Assembly: GCF_030697305.1 (NCBI RefSeq)
Contig: NZ_JAUYQL010000112.1
Location: 1 to 46,661 of the forward strand
Source: Phenylobacterium sp.
Lineage (GTDB): Bacteria; Pseudomonadota; Alphaproteobacteria; Caulobacterales; Caulobacteraceae
Reading direction: 5' to 3'
Length of the DNA stretch: 46,661 nt
Under the pieces are notes generated by a model that saw nothing but the letters and a program-made list of their open reading frames with translations, was not told where the DNA came from and searched no databases. Positions 10,221-18,990 of the stretch are shown here, piece after piece; the first letter of the stretch is position 1; each line of letters begins with the position of its first letter. Made by a program: the position numbers and the translations under genes.

Positions 10221-10856
10221 TCAGCCCACCGGCTGCTTGACCGTCCGGAGATACGGTTTGTGCTCGGTCCAGCCGTCAGGAAACAGGTCCTTGGCCTGGT
10301 CGTTGGTCACCGAGGTGACGATGATCACGTCCTCACCCTGACGCCAGTTGGCCGGAGTGGCGACCTTGTGCTTGTCGGTGAGCTGCAGGGAATCGATCAC
10401 CCGCAGCAGCTCATCGAAGTTGCGCCCCGTCGACGCCGGATAGGTGAGCGTCAGACGCACCTTGTGGGCCGGGTCGATGATGAACACCGAGCGCACGGTC
10501 ATGGTGTCGGACGCGTTCGGATGGATCATGCCGTAAAGGTCGGCGACCTTGCGGTCGTGGTCGGCGATCAGCGGGAAGTTCAGTTTCGCGCCTTGCGTCT
10601 CCTCGATGTCCTTCGACCAGCCGGTGTGGCTGGCGGCGGCGTCCACCGACAAGCCGATGACCTTGGCGTTACGCTTCTGGAATTCGGGCTTGAGCTTGGC
10701 CACTACGCCCAGCTCGGTGGTGCAGACCGGGGTGAAGTCCTTGGGGTGCGAGAACAGCACGACCCACGAGTCTCCCGCCCAGTCGTAGAAGTGGATCGGC
10801 CCCTCGGTGGAATCCTGGGTGAAGTCCGGGGCGACGTCGTTCAGTTGCAGAGCCAT
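10221..10856 (-). CDS. 1-Cys peroxiredoxin (Prx6 type)
   Basis: The 211-residue protein reduces hydrogen and organic peroxides. The peroxidatic cysteine is C45 in the motif TPVCTTELG, and no other cysteine occurs, so it is a 1-Cys enzyme needing an external reductant. The C-terminal extension (PANWRQGEDVIIV, then about 40 residues) is the dimerisation region typical of Prx6-type proteins. A strong AAGGAGG-like ribosome binding site precedes the ATG. It is divergently arranged with the creatininase-family gene and cytosolic. Confidence 0.93.
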   Translation of the reverse strand: MALQLNDVAPDFTQDSTEGPIHFYDWAGDSWVVLFSHPKDFTPVCTTELGVVAKLKPEFQKRNAKVIGLSVDAAASHTGWSKDIEETQGAKLNFPLIADHDRKVADLYGMIHPNASDTMTVRSVFIIDPAHKVRLTLTYPASTGRNFDELLRVIDSLQLTDKHKVATPANWRQGEDVIIVTSVTNDQAKDLFPDGWTEHKPYLRTVKQPVG

Positions 10857-10948
10857 GTCTGGCCTCCTTCGCGCGATTGGTCTTACCGGCCCGCTGCGAA
10901 CGTAATATGCCGGAGGCCGATTTTCACCGTCCGAAGGACGCGCGCACG

Positions 10949-11704
10949 ATGCTTTTGCACCTTTCCACCTGGCCGGAGATCGAAAGCTACCTGGGGCGCT
11001 CCAAGGCGGTGGTGATTCCCATCGGCTCTAATGAGCAGCACGGACCCACCGGCCTGCTCGGCACCGACTGGCTGTGCCCCGAGATCATCGCCCACGAGGC
11101 GCAGAAGACCGCCGACATGCTTGTGGCGCCGACCTTCAACATCGGCATGGCGCAGCACCATCTGGGCTTCCCCGGCACCATCGCGCTGCGGCCTTCGACC
11201 TTCATGCTGGCGATCGGCGACTGGTGCCGCTCGCTGGCGCTGCACGGCTTCGAGAAGCTGTATTTCCTCAATGGGCACGGGGGCAATCTGCCGACCATCG
11301 AGGCGGCGTTCTCGGAAATCTACGCGGACGCCAGCTACGCGGGGCGCCCGCGGGGCTTCGCGCTACGGGTGGTCAACTGGTGGCAACTGCGCGGGGTGAT
11401 GGGCCTGGTGAACCGCCAGTACCCTTCGGGACACGGCAGCCACGCGACGCCGTCGGAGATCGCCATCACCCAGTGGGCTTATCCCGACGCGATCAAGGCC
11501 GCCAACTATGCGCCGCAGATCGCGCCCAGCGGGCCGATCCGCGAGGCGATGGACTTCCGCGCCCGCTATGCGGACGGCCGGATGGGTTCGGATCCCGGCC
11601 TGGCGACGCCGGAAAAGGGCGGCGAACTGGTCGCCGCCTGCGTGTCCGCGCTGATCGAGGACTTCAAGAGCTTCGCGAGCGAAGCGGCGCTGGAGCGGCC
11701 CTAG
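10949..11704 (+). CDS. Creatininase-family metallohydrolase
   Basis: The 251-residue protein carries the family's metal ligands: E29 and H31 in IGSNEQHGP, D40 in LLGTD, and the histidine in FLNGHGGN. Creatininase-fold enzymes hydrolyse cyclic or linear amides (creatinine, the formamide in riboflavin/F420 or mycofactocin pathways). The true substrate cannot be read from this sequence and no pathway neighbours are present. The ATG at 10949 opens the conserved N-terminus; an in-frame ATG at 10907 is less likely. Its TAG stop overlaps the stop of the convergent cell wall hydrolase gene. Confidence 0.85.
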   Translation: MLLHLSTWPEIESYLGRSKAVVIPIGSNEQHGPTGLLGTDWLCPEIIAHEAQKTADMLVAPTFNIGMAQHHLGFPGTIALRPSTFMLAIGDWCRSLALHGFEKLYFLNGHGGNLPTIEAAFSEIYADASYAGRPRGFALRVVNWWQLRGVMGLVNRQYPSGHGSHATPSEIAITQWAYPDAIKAANYAPQIAPSGPIREAMDFRARYADGRMGSDPGLATPEKGGELVAACVSALIEDFKSFASEAALERP

Positions 11705-12909
11705 AGCCCGCCGGGGACGGCGACGCGCGGCGGGCCCTTGGGCTTCGGCCGTCCGGCCCAGTCCAGCTCTTCCGGCTTGGTGATCGCGCCCGCATCCTGG
11801 CCCATGTCGATGGCGGCCAGGGTCTCGGCGTCGTCCAGCGGCGAGGCGGCGCCTTGGCCGGAAGCATTGCGCTGGGTCGTGCTGTTGGCGGCCAACACCA
11901 CCGACTCGGCCGGAGCCGCCATGCTCTCGGGCGCGTCGGACATGTCGAGCTTCACCTGGGACTTGGCGAGGCCGTCGAGGGTGGCGATCTGCAGGCCGGC
12001 CATCTCGCCGCCCGCATAGCCGCCGCTGAACGCCGGCGGCAAACCGCTGCGGCCCGTCCAGCGATAGAAGATGTGAGCGCCGATCGCGCCGATCTTCACC
12101 AGGCTCGGGCTCCAGTACGGGGCGACGTAGTTGGCGTGGTAGTGGGTGGCGGTGCCGACCTTGCGCATAACGTAGCCGTTCAGCGCCTCAACCGCGACCT
12201 GGCGGGCGCGAGACCAACCGCCCGCAGAGGGCTGGCGGCCGAGCGAACCGTCGCAGGTGAAGCTGAACTGGCAGCCGGTGGTGCGATTGGATCCCTGGAA
12301 CACCACGCCGCAGACCGTCTTCGGATAGGCGGGGTGGCGCATGCGGTTCAGCACCACCTGGGCGACCGCGCGCTGGCCGTCGAGGCTCTCGCTGGCGGCT
12401 TCATAGTAGACCGCCGCGGTCAGGCAGTCGGTGGCGCGGGATTCGTCGAGCACGGCGCCGGCGTTCAGCTTGAACGGCTTGGCCGAGGCGTTCGGCAGTT
12501 CGGCGGCGGGCACGGAGGCGTTGTAGAGGCGTGCGGCGTCAGGGGTCAGCGCTTGCAGGCGGATCACTGAGTCCTCCTGGCTCGCAGCGACGGCTTCGGC
12601 CGTGGGGCCGGCGCCGCGCAGGCCGGTCTGATCGATCAGCGAATCGGCGCGCGGTTCGAACCGGCTGGCCAGCCACAGCATCGCCGGGTCCATCCGGTCG
12701 GTGAGGCGGGTGAAACCTTCGCCGGAGACGTCGCCGGCATGGCGCGGCGCGGTCTGTTCGGGCACAGCCGCAAAGGCGATGCTGGCGGTCATGGCGCCGA
12801 CCACGCACAGCTCCAAGCCGACCAGGTGAATCGCCCGGTCGTGGATGCGCGTCTCCCGCGGGGTGAGCGGGAACACGGTCTTCGGATTGGTGTCAGGTTG
12901 CGATCGCAT
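11701..12909 (-). CDS. SleB-type cell wall hydrolase (Hydrolase_2 domain)
   Basis: The 402-residue protein has an N-terminal hydrophobic helix (about residues 29-48), which anchors or exports it. The Hydrolase_2 domain spans about residues 160-290: VYYEAASE holds the likely catalytic glutamate, followed by GQRAVAQVVLNRMRHPAYP and the GCQFSFTCDG region. Family members are peptidoglycan lytic transglycosylases such as SleB and CwlJ. The C-terminal 110 residues are low-complexity. A CtrA-like TTAA-N7-TTAA box lies 47-61 bp upstream of the start, which would tie expression to the cell cycle. Confidence 0.88.
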   Translation of the reverse strand: MRSQPDTNPKTVFPLTPRETRIHDRAIHLVGLELCVVGAMTASIAFAAVPEQTAPRHAGDVSGEGFTRLTDRMDPAMLWLASRFEPRADSLIDQTGLRGAGPTAEAVAASQEDSVIRLQALTPDAARLYNASVPAAELPNASAKPFKLNAGAVLDESRATDCLTAAVYYEAASESLDGQRAVAQVVLNRMRHPAYPKTVCGVVFQGSNRTTGCQFSFTCDGSLGRQPSAGGWSRARQVAVEALNGYVMRKVGTATHYHANYVAPYWSPSLVKIGAIGAHIFYRWTGRSGLPPAFSGGYAGGEMAGLQIATLDGLAKSQVKLDMSDAPESMAAPAESVVLAANSTTQRNASGQGAASPLDDAETLAAIDMGQDAGAITKPEELDWAGRPKPKGPPRVAVPGGL

Positions 12910-12955
12910 TCAGCGACGCAATAAGGCCAAAAGGCGGTTAGCGCCAGATAAATCT

Positions 12956-12970
12956 TTAACAGACGGTTAA
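12956..12970 (-). promoter_or_regulatory. Candidate CtrA binding site upstream of cell wall hydrolase
   Basis: The sequence reads TTAACAGACGGTTAA on the plus strand and TTAACCGTCTGTTAA on the minus strand. It is an exact TTAA-N7-TTAA, the full CtrA box of Caulobacterales. It is 47-61 bp upstream of the hydrolase ATG in a locally AT-rich patch within a GC-rich genome. Binding is inferred. Confidence 0.55.
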
Positions 12971-13058
12971 TCCCGCCTCGGCGCCTCAGAATGATACAGA
13001 GTTGCTAACCAAATTCCTTAAGCAGTCTAAAGTTCCGTCTGCGTGTTTGGTTAGCTGG

Positions 13059-13772
13059 TTAACGTGGAATTTCGCCGGTCTTCGTGAGAACAACCTGCCT
13101 ATACACGGCAGCGATCTCGAAATACCGGCCGAACACGCCGTAGAAGCGATCTACAGCCTGTTTTACTCCGGGTCCGCCGATCTCGCTCTCGTCGTGCCAG
13201 TAGTCATCCAGGACCACCATCCCGCCGATCGCCAGCATCGCGGCGCAATATGCCAAGTCCACGCCGACCGCCCAGGCCGTGTGTGAACCATCAACATAGA
13301 TTAGTTCGAAAGAGTTCCCCGCCTGCAGCATCCGAGGCAGTTCATATGTGGAAAAGCCTTTTCGGACGTCGATCTGAGGGAAGCCCAGCTTGTTCACGTT
13401 GCGATGGAAGCGCGGCTCGACGGCGAGGTACTTCTCTTCGGGGTTGAGGGTTTCGTCGAACCAGGGGTCGATGACGGTGACGTCGAGCTGGCCCGGCAGC
13501 AGCCAGTCCATCAGCGCCAGGTTGCGGCCCTCGTAGGCGCCGATCTCCAGGTAGCGGATGCGTTCGCGCCCTTGCGCGAACTTACGCAGCAGCGGGGCGA
13601 CGTAGGGGATGTTGTTGTCCGCCCAGGCGGTGGTGAACTCGAACCCCTTGGCCTCGCAGTGTGCGGCGAAAGCCTGTGCGTCCGCGGCCGTCCGCGACGC
13701 CAGCATGGTGCGGGCGAAGTTCGGCGCGAACCGCGCGTTGATCGTGGCGAGCGCGCGCAGGGCGTCGGCCAT
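13059..13772 (-). CDS. Class I SAM-dependent methyltransferase (Methyltransf_24-like)
   Basis: The 237-residue protein has the SAM-binding strand and loop IRYLEIGAYEGRNLALM, then VTVIDPWFDE and the motif ELIYVDGSHTAWAVGVDL. This pattern is seen in small-molecule or cephalosporin-hydroxylase-like methyltransferases (Methyltransf_24). The substrate is unknown. The frame is open to a TTG at 13820; the ATG at 13772, preceded by GAGAGGA, is chosen. It lies 86 bp downstream of the Rieske gene on the same strand. Confidence 0.75.
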   Translation of the reverse strand: MADALRALATINARFAPNFARTMLASRTAADAQAFAAHCEAKGFEFTTAWADNNIPYVAPLLRKFAQGRERIRYLEIGAYEGRNLALMDWLLPGQLDVTVIDPWFDETLNPEEKYLAVEPRFHRNVNKLGFPQIDVRKGFSTYELPRMLQAGNSFELIYVDGSHTAWAVGVDLAYCAAMLAIGGMVVLDDYWHDESEIGGPGVKQAVDRFYGVFGRYFEIAAVYRQVVLTKTGEIPR

Positions 13773-13858
13773 GGCTTGCAGATCCTCTCTCGTCCAAGGA
13801 TCCCGCCATAGCGAATGCAAGTTAAGGAACGGTCAGGCCCGCGGTGACGAACAGCGCG

Positions 13859-14227
13859 TCAGGCGGTGAACACCTCGCCGTCACGCACCTCCACCGGCCA
13901 GGGCACCAGATGGTCATCTTCACAGGGGCCGGCGATGCACAGGCCGTCGAAGTTGAACAGCGCGCCGTGGCCGGTGCACAGCAGGTGGCGGCCGTCGCGC
14001 GTGACATATTGCTCGTAGACGTCGAGCGGCCAGCCCACGTGCGGGCACCAGTCGACGAAGCCGGTGACGGTGTCGCCGCGTCGCAGCACGAAGCCATTGA
14101 ACAACCGCAGGTCCTCACGGAAGTGGAAGCCCTTGGCCCCTGGGTCCTTCAACTCGTCGACCGCGCACAGGCGCACGCCCGCGGGCGGCCGCGCCGGATT
14201 GTCGTCGGTGGCGTCGTCGGTGTTCAT
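13859..14227 (-). CDS. Small Rieske [2Fe-2S] protein
   Basis: The 122-residue protein is a single Rieske domain with the cluster ligands CPHVGWPLD and, about 20 residues on, CTGHG, giving Cys-x-His ... Cys-x2-His. It has no oxygenase catalytic domain, so it probably acts as a soluble electron carrier or as a subunit of an oxygenase or reductase encoded elsewhere. The ATG at 14227 gives a normal N-terminus; the frame extends to 14341 but with unrelated residues. It lies downstream of gpsA (58 bp) on the same strand. Confidence 0.88.
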   Translation of the reverse strand: MNTDDATDDNPARPPAGVRLCAVDELKDPGAKGFHFREDLRLFNGFVLRRGDTVTGFVDWCPHVGWPLDVYEQYVTRDGRHLLCTGHGALFNFDGLCIAGPCEDDHLVPWPVEVRDGEVFTA

Positions 14228-14285
14228 GCGACCGATCCCATGATGTTTCCTCCCCTGCGGCCGCGCTGACGTCGCGCGGTCTTCG

Positions 14286-15275
14286 CTATCGTTCCTCGCG
14301 CAGCGGCCGTGACAGCAGGCCGCGGATGGCCGCGTCGACATCCAGCTCTTCGGCCAGGATGCCTGCGACCGCTTCGCAGATTGGCGTATCGACGTCGAGC
14401 TGGCGAGCCAGTTCGCGCACCGCGGGCGCCGAGGCGACGCCCTCGGCCACCGAAAGCTTGCCGGCGAGCGCGGCCTGCAGGCTCTCGCCGCGGCCCAGCG
14501 CCAGGCCGACGCTCATGTTGCGCGACTGCGGACTGGAGCAGGTCAGCACCAGGTCCCCTAGGCCGCACAGGCCAGCGACGGTGTCGGCCTGACCGCCGAG
14601 CGCGATGGCCAATCGGGTCATCTCGGAGAAGCCGCGGGTGATCAGGGCCGCGTGGGCGCTGCGCCCGAGCTCGCGCCCCTCGACGACGCCACAGGCGATA
14701 GCCAGGACGTTCTTCACCGCACCGCCGGCCTCGGCGCCGATCATGTCGACGGCCAAGTAGGGGCGGAAGGTGGGCGTAGCTATGGCTTCAGCCAGGGCGC
14801 GGCCGAGGTCCTCGTCGGCGCAGGCCAGGGTCACGGCCGTGGGCAGGCCGCGGGCGACCTCGCCCGCGAAGCTCGGGCCCGACAGCACCGCGGCGGCAGC
14901 CTGGGGCACAGTCTCGGCCAGCACCTGGGTCATCAGTTTCAGCGAACCCTGCTCGACGCCTTTGGCGCACAGCACGATCGGCAGGCCGGGGCGCACGTGC
15001 GGCGCGAGCACGGCCAGCGCCGCGCGCAAGTGCTGGGCCGGGGCGACCGCGAGGATCAGGTCGACGTCGGCGAGGACGGCCATGTCGCCGACGGCGCGGA
15101 TCGAACGTTCCAGGGCGATCCCGGGCAGGAAGACGGAATTCTCGCCACGCTCGGCGATGGCGGCGATCACTTCCGGCTCGCGGGCCCAGAGCGTGGTGTC
15201 GAGGCCGGCGCGGGCGCAGACCTGAGCCAGAGCCGTGCCCCAGGCCCCCGCGCCGATGACTCCTGCGCGCTTCAC
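14286..15275 (-). CDS. gpsA: Glycerol-3-phosphate dehydrogenase [NAD(P)+]
   Basis: The 329-residue enzyme makes sn-glycerol 3-phosphate from dihydroxyacetone phosphate for phospholipid synthesis. The N-terminal Rossmann motif is [12 protein letters not shown] (residues 8-19). [13 protein letters not shown] holds the active-site lysine and [14 protein letters not shown] is the conserved substrate-domain motif. The GTG start overlaps the tsaD stop by 4 bp (GTGA), so the two genes are translationally coupled. Confidence 0.95.
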   Translation of the reverse strand: MKRAGVIGAGAWGTALAQVCARAGLDTTLWAREPEVIAAIAERGENSVFLPGIALERSIRAVGDMAVLADVDLILAVAPAQHLRAALAVLAPHVRPGLPIVLCAKGVEQGSLKLMTQVLAETVPQAAAAVLSGPSFAGEVARGLPTAVTLACADEDLGRALAEAIATPTFRPYLAVDMIGAEAGGAVKNVLAIACGVVEGRELGRSAHAALITRGFSEMTRLAIALGGQADTVAGLCGLGDLVLTCSSPQSRNMSVGLALGRGESLQAALAGKLSVAEGVASAPAVRELARQLDVDTPICEAVAGILAEELDVDAAIRGLLSRPLREER

Positions 15276-16366
15276 GCCTTGGCTCCCTTGCGGCCGGCGA
15301 CGTGAGTCGGATTGGCCAGCGCCGCGGCGGCGTCCAGCGGCCAGCGCGGGCGGGCCGGCGCGTCCAGGGGATCGCTCCAGCCCAGCGCCAGGCGTTCAGC
15401 GCCGGCCAGCGCGATCATCGCGGCGTTGTCGGTGCAGTATGTCAGGGGCGGGGCGGTGAAGCTGAAGCCGCGCGTCTGGGCCGCGTCCTCGAGCTTCGCG
15501 CGCACGCAGGCGTTGGCGGCGACGCCGCCGGCCACCACCAGGCGCAGGTCACGGCCCTCGTGCTCGCGGGCGTAGGCGGCCATGGCGCGGTCGGTGCGTT
15601 CGGCGAGCTGGCCGGCGATGGCCGTCTGCACGGCGGCGGCGAGGTCGGCGCGGTGGGCGTCCTCGGTGATCGCCTCGGCCAGGCGCGCCGCGGCGGTCTT
15701 CAGGCCGGAGAACGAGAAGTCGAAGCCGGCGCGGCCCAACAGGGCGCGGGGTAGGGGAAACCGCGTGGCGTCGCCGCTCTTCGCCAGCCGCTCCAGCGCC
15801 GGGCCGCCGGGATAGGGCAGGCCGAGCGACTTGGCGATCTTGTCGAACGCCTCTCCGGCGGCGTCGTCGATGGTCGTGCCGAGGCGGCGGTGCGCGCCCG
15901 GCCCGGACACTTCGATCAACTGGCAGTGGCCGCCGGAGACCAGCAACAGCAGAAAGGGATAGGGAACCTCGGCCGCCAGCCGCGCCGACAGGGCGTGGCC
16001 CTCCAGGTGGTTGACCGCGGCCAACGGCAGGCCGCGGGCCAGCGCCACCGCCTTGCCGAACGCCAAGCCCACCATCACCCCGCCGACGAGGCCCGGGCCC
16101 GCGGTCGCCGCCACGCCGGTCAGGCCGTCATAACCGACCCCGGCGTCGGTCATCGCCCGGGCGGCGATGGCGTCGATGGACTCCACGTGCGCGCGGGCGG
16201 CGATTTCCGGCACGACCCCGCCATAGGGCGCGTGCTCGGCGATCTGGCTGGCGATCACCGAGGACAGCACCTCGACGCGCCCGGCCGGCCAGCGACGGAC
16301 CACGGCGGCGGCGGTCTCGTCGCAGCTGGTTTCCAGGCCGAGGATGGTTTGGACGGCTTCGGGCAT
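15272..16366 (-). CDS. tsaD: tRNA N6-adenosine threonylcarbamoyltransferase TsaD
   Basis: The 364-residue enzyme transfers the threonylcarbamoyl group to A37 of ANN-decoding tRNAs, together with TsaB and TsaE. The N-terminus reads [16 protein letters not shown], and the metal motif NHLEGH gives the HxExH ligands. The downstream [15 protein letters not shown] and [13 protein letters not shown] are ASKHA-fold nucleotide motifs. The ATG at 16366 is chosen because the conserved N-terminus follows at once; the frame stays open for another 980 bp upstream through hemC, which is antisense noise. It is divergent from hemC with a 69 bp gap. Confidence 0.96.
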   Translation of the reverse strand: MPEAVQTILGLETSCDETAAAVVRRWPAGRVEVLSSVIASQIAEHAPYGGVVPEIAARAHVESIDAIAARAMTDAGVGYDGLTGVAATAGPGLVGGVMVGLAFGKAVALARGLPLAAVNHLEGHALSARLAAEVPYPFLLLLVSGGHCQLIEVSGPGAHRRLGTTIDDAAGEAFDKIAKSLGLPYPGGPALERLAKSGDATRFPLPRALLGRAGFDFSFSGLKTAAARLAEAITEDAHRADLAAAVQTAIAGQLAERTDRAMAAYAREHEGRDLRLVVAGGVAANACVRAKLEDAAQTRGFSFTAPPLTYCTDNAAMIALAGAERLALGWSDPLDAPARPRWPLDAAAALANPTHVAGRKGAKA

Positions 16367-16435
16367 CGGTTGCGGCGGGGGGCCGGCTCCTGTAGCAGGC
16401 GCTCTTGGTTCGGCCTCCGAGGTAGACCGCCGCCC

Positions 16436-17395
16436 GTGCCCACGCAACCGCCTGTCCGGATCGGCGCCCGCGGCTCCAAGCTGTCGCTCGCCCAGGCCGG
16501 CATCATGCAACGCCGGATCGCCGCGGCGCTGGGCGCGGACCCGGCCGACGCCGAGCGCGTGGCGCCGCTGACCATTATCACCACCAGCGGCGACCGCATC
16601 CAGGACCGCCGGCTGCTGGAGGTCGGCGGCAAGGGCCTGTTCACCAAGGAGATCGAGGAGGCCCTGCTCGAAGGCCGCATCGACTGCGCCATCCATTCGC
16701 TGAAGGACATGCCGGCGATCGTGCCCGACGGCCTGTGCATCGCCGCGATCCCCGAGCGCGAGGATGTGCGCGACGCCTTCATCAGCACGCGGGCCGGCAG
16801 CATCGACGAGCTGGACGCGGGTTTGGTGATCGGCACCGCCAGCCTGCGCCGACAGGCCCAGACCCTGTATCGCCGGCCCGACCTGCGCATCGCCATGCTG
16901 CGCGGCAATGTCGACACCCGCCTGGCCAAGCTCGCCGCCGGGGACGCCGACGCGATCCTGCTGGCCATGGCGGGGCTGAACCGGCTGGGGCTGGGCCACC
17001 TGCCGCGCAGCCTGATCGACCCGCTGGAATGCCCGCCGGCGCCCGGCCAGGGCGCGCTGGCCATCGAGACCCGCGAGGCGGACCGTGACGCGCCCTGGCT
17101 GGTGGCGCTGCGCGACCCGGCGACCAGCGTCGCGGTGGCGGCCGAGCGCGGGGCGATGGCGGCGCTGGAGGGGTCGTGCCGCACGCCGATCGGCGCCTAC
17201 GCCCGGCTGGAGGGCGGCCGGCTGAAGCTGGTGGTCGAGGCGCTGTCGCCGGACGGCCGTCTGCGTTTCCGCCATCAGGGCGACGCCGAGCTGTCGGCGG
17301 CGGCCGATCCACACGAAGCGGCGCGCGACCTGGGGCTGGCCCTGGGCCATGCGGTGCGCGAGGAAGCCGGCGACGCGATCATCCTTAGCGATTGA
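16436..17395 (+). CDS. hemC: Hydroxymethylbilane synthase (porphobilinogen deaminase)
   Basis: The 319-residue enzyme joins four porphobilinogen units into hydroxymethylbilane. It begins [15 protein letters not shown] after a GTG start. The conserved loop [15 protein letters not shown] and the arginine-rich [19 protein letters not shown] are present. The cysteine in [13 protein letters not shown] carries the dipyrromethane cofactor. It is the first gene of hemC-hemD-Mic60-like-HemY-like. Confidence 0.96.
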   Translation: MPTQPPVRIGARGSKLSLAQAGIMQRRIAAALGADPADAERVAPLTIITTSGDRIQDRRLLEVGGKGLFTKEIEEALLEGRIDCAIHSLKDMPAIVPDGLCIAAIPEREDVRDAFISTRAGSIDELDAGLVIGTASLRRQAQTLYRRPDLRIAMLRGNVDTRLAKLAAGDADAILLAMAGLNRLGLGHLPRSLIDPLECPPAPGQGALAIETREADRDAPWLVALRDPATSVAVAAERGAMAALEGSCRTPIGAYARLEGGRLKLVVEALSPDGRLRFRHQGDAELSAAADPHEAARDLGLALGHAVREEAGDAIILSD

Positions 17396-17428
17396 TCCTT
17401 AATGGGTGGCGGATAGGGTTTTTCCGCC

Positions 17429-18136
17429 ATGGCTGACGAGGCGCGTCTCAGGATCTGGATCACCCGCGCCCAACCAGGGGCCGCGGCGACCGCCGAGCGC
17501 GTGGCCACGCTGGGCCATGATCCCGTCGTCGAACCGCTGATCAACCTCCGCCCGATCCCGGACGCCCGGATCGATCTGGACGGCGTCGCGGCGCTGGCCT
17601 TCACCAGCGCCAACGGCGTACGCGCCTTCGCCGACCTCAGCTCGGAGCGGAGCTTGAGGGTGTTCGCCGTCGGCGCGGCCACGGCCCAGGCGGCCAAGGT
17701 GGCCGGCTTCCGCTCGGTGTTCTCGTCCGATGGCGACGTCGCGGCGCTCGCCGAGGGGCTGGCGGCGCGCAAGCGCGAGCTGGATGGCGTGGTTCTGCAT
17801 CCAGGGGCGACGGAACTGGCCGGCGACCTGGTCGGCATCCTCGCCGGGCAGGGGGTGGAGGCGCGCACCGTCGCGCTCTACGATTCCGTGCCCGTCTCGC
17901 CGCCCGACGGGCGCATCGCCGAGCTCGTCGGACTTGACGTGGCGCTGCTGCATTCGCCGTCCGCCGCCCGCGTGCTGGCGCGGTTCCTGAAGGACCATCC
18001 GGCCCCGAAGATGCGCGCGGTCGCCCTGTCTAAGGCGGTCCTGAAACCGTTGGCGCGGGTGCGCATGGCGGCCAAGCAATCGCCGCCGTTCCCGCTCGAG
18101 GCCGCCCTGCTCAACCTGATCGGGCGGGGCCGATGA
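17429..18136 (+). CDS. hemD: Uroporphyrinogen-III synthase
   Basis: The 235-residue protein cyclises hydroxymethylbilane to uroporphyrinogen III. HemD sequences are poorly conserved, but the opening LRIWITRAQPGAAATAERV, the LAFTSANGVRAFADL element and the LLHSPSAARVLARFL element near the C-terminus are typical. The position 33 bp after hemC is the common arrangement. Its stop overlaps the next start (ATGA). Confidence 0.9.
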   Translation: MADEARLRIWITRAQPGAAATAERVATLGHDPVVEPLINLRPIPDARIDLDGVAALAFTSANGVRAFADLSSERSLRVFAVGAATAQAAKVAGFRSVFSSDGDVAALAEGLAARKRELDGVVLHPGATELAGDLVGILAGQGVEARTVALYDSVPVSPPDGRIAELVGLDVALLHSPSAARVLARFLKDHPAPKMRAVALSKAVLKPLARVRMAAKQSPPFPLEAALLNLIGRGR

Positions 18137-18990
18137 GCGTCGCGCCCGACCCCTTGCCGCCCGATCCCGCCGATGATCCCGCGCCGGCGCTGATGGGTCG
18201 CAGCTTCTGGGCGATGATCGCCTTCAGCGTGCTGTGCGTGGTCGCCGGCGCGGCCATCGTCGCCTTCCTGCCGGGATTCCTGACCCAACGATCGAGCGAC
18301 CGCGAGACGACGCCGGCGCTGGTGCACACGCCGCCAGCCGTGAGCCCCCCGCCGGTCATCGTGGCGGCGCCGGCCGCCACGAGCCCGGCCGCGCCATCGC
18401 CCGACCTGGATCGCCTGGATGCGCGGATCGCCGCGCTGGAGGCCCGCGAGGCCGGGGTGTCATCCGCCGCGGCCGGGGCTCTGGCCGCCGCCGCCCTGGT
18501 CGAGGCGTCGCAAGGCTCTCGCCCGTTCGCCGGGGAACTGGCGGCGCTGGAGGCGGTGTCCCCGCCGTCGGCCGAACTGCAGTCCCTGCGTCGCCTCGCC
18601 GAACAGGGCGCGCCCAGCCGCGCGGCCCTGGCCTCCGGTTTCCCGGACTATGCGGCGCGCGCCGCCGTCGCCGGCCGCGCGCCAGGCGACGGCGCGGGCC
18701 TGCTGGACCGCGCCCTCTATGCGCTCACCCGTGTGGTCTCGGTGCGCCGGGTTGGCGAGGTTCCCGGCTCCGGCGTCGACGCCGTGCTGGCCCGCGCCGA
18801 GCGGCTGGTCGAGGACGGCGAGATCGACCTGGCGCTGAAGACGCTCGACAGCCTGCCGCCCGGCGCGCGCGAGGCGATCGCCCCCTGGCGGCTGCGGGCC
18901 GAGCGCAGGGCCGAGATCGACCGGCGCGTGGCCTCCGTCCGCAGCCGCGCGCTGCAGGATCTGACCAGCCTGCAGAGGCCGGCGTCGTGA
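18133..18990 (+). CDS. Inner-membrane Mic60/mitofilin-like protein (COG4223 type)
   Basis: The 285-residue protein has a proline-rich N-terminus, one membrane helix at about residues 25-48 and a periplasmic alanine-rich helical part. The C-terminal segment (LPPGAREAIAPWRLRAERR) has the W..RAE pattern of mitofilin C-termini. Alphaproteobacterial Mic60 homologues are known to be encoded beside hem genes and to shape inner membranes; that knowledge plus position drives the call. The protein is short and divergent. It overlaps hemD by 4 bp at the start and the HemY-like gene by 4 bp at the end, so it belongs to one transcript. Confidence 0.7.
   Translation: MSVAPDPLPPDPADDPAPALMGRSFWAMIAFSVLCVVAGAAIVAFLPGFLTQRSSDRETTPALVHTPPAVSPPPVIVAAPAATSPAAPSPDLDRLDARIAALEAREAGVSSAAAGALAAAALVEASQGSRPFAGELAALEAVSPPSAELQSLRRLAEQGAPSRAALASGFPDYAARAAVAGRAPGDGAGLLDRALYALTRVVSVRRVGEVPGSGVDAVLARAERLVEDGEIDLALKTLDSLPPGAREAIAPWRLRAERRAEIDRRVASVRSRALQDLTSLQRPAS

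Noticed and set aside
13003..13075. Further TTAA-like half sites near 13017 and 13057 as a second CtrA box
   Set aside because: The spacing does not fit TTAA-N7-TTAA; only half sites are present.
15890..16435. N-terminal extension of HemC
   Set aside because: The added residues are antisense to tsaD and resemble no domain; the GTG at 16436 opens the conserved sequence.
15272..17350. Long N-terminal extension of TsaD to 692 residues
   Set aside because: The extra 328 residues are antisense to hemC; the conserved TsaD N-terminus begins at the ATG at 16366.
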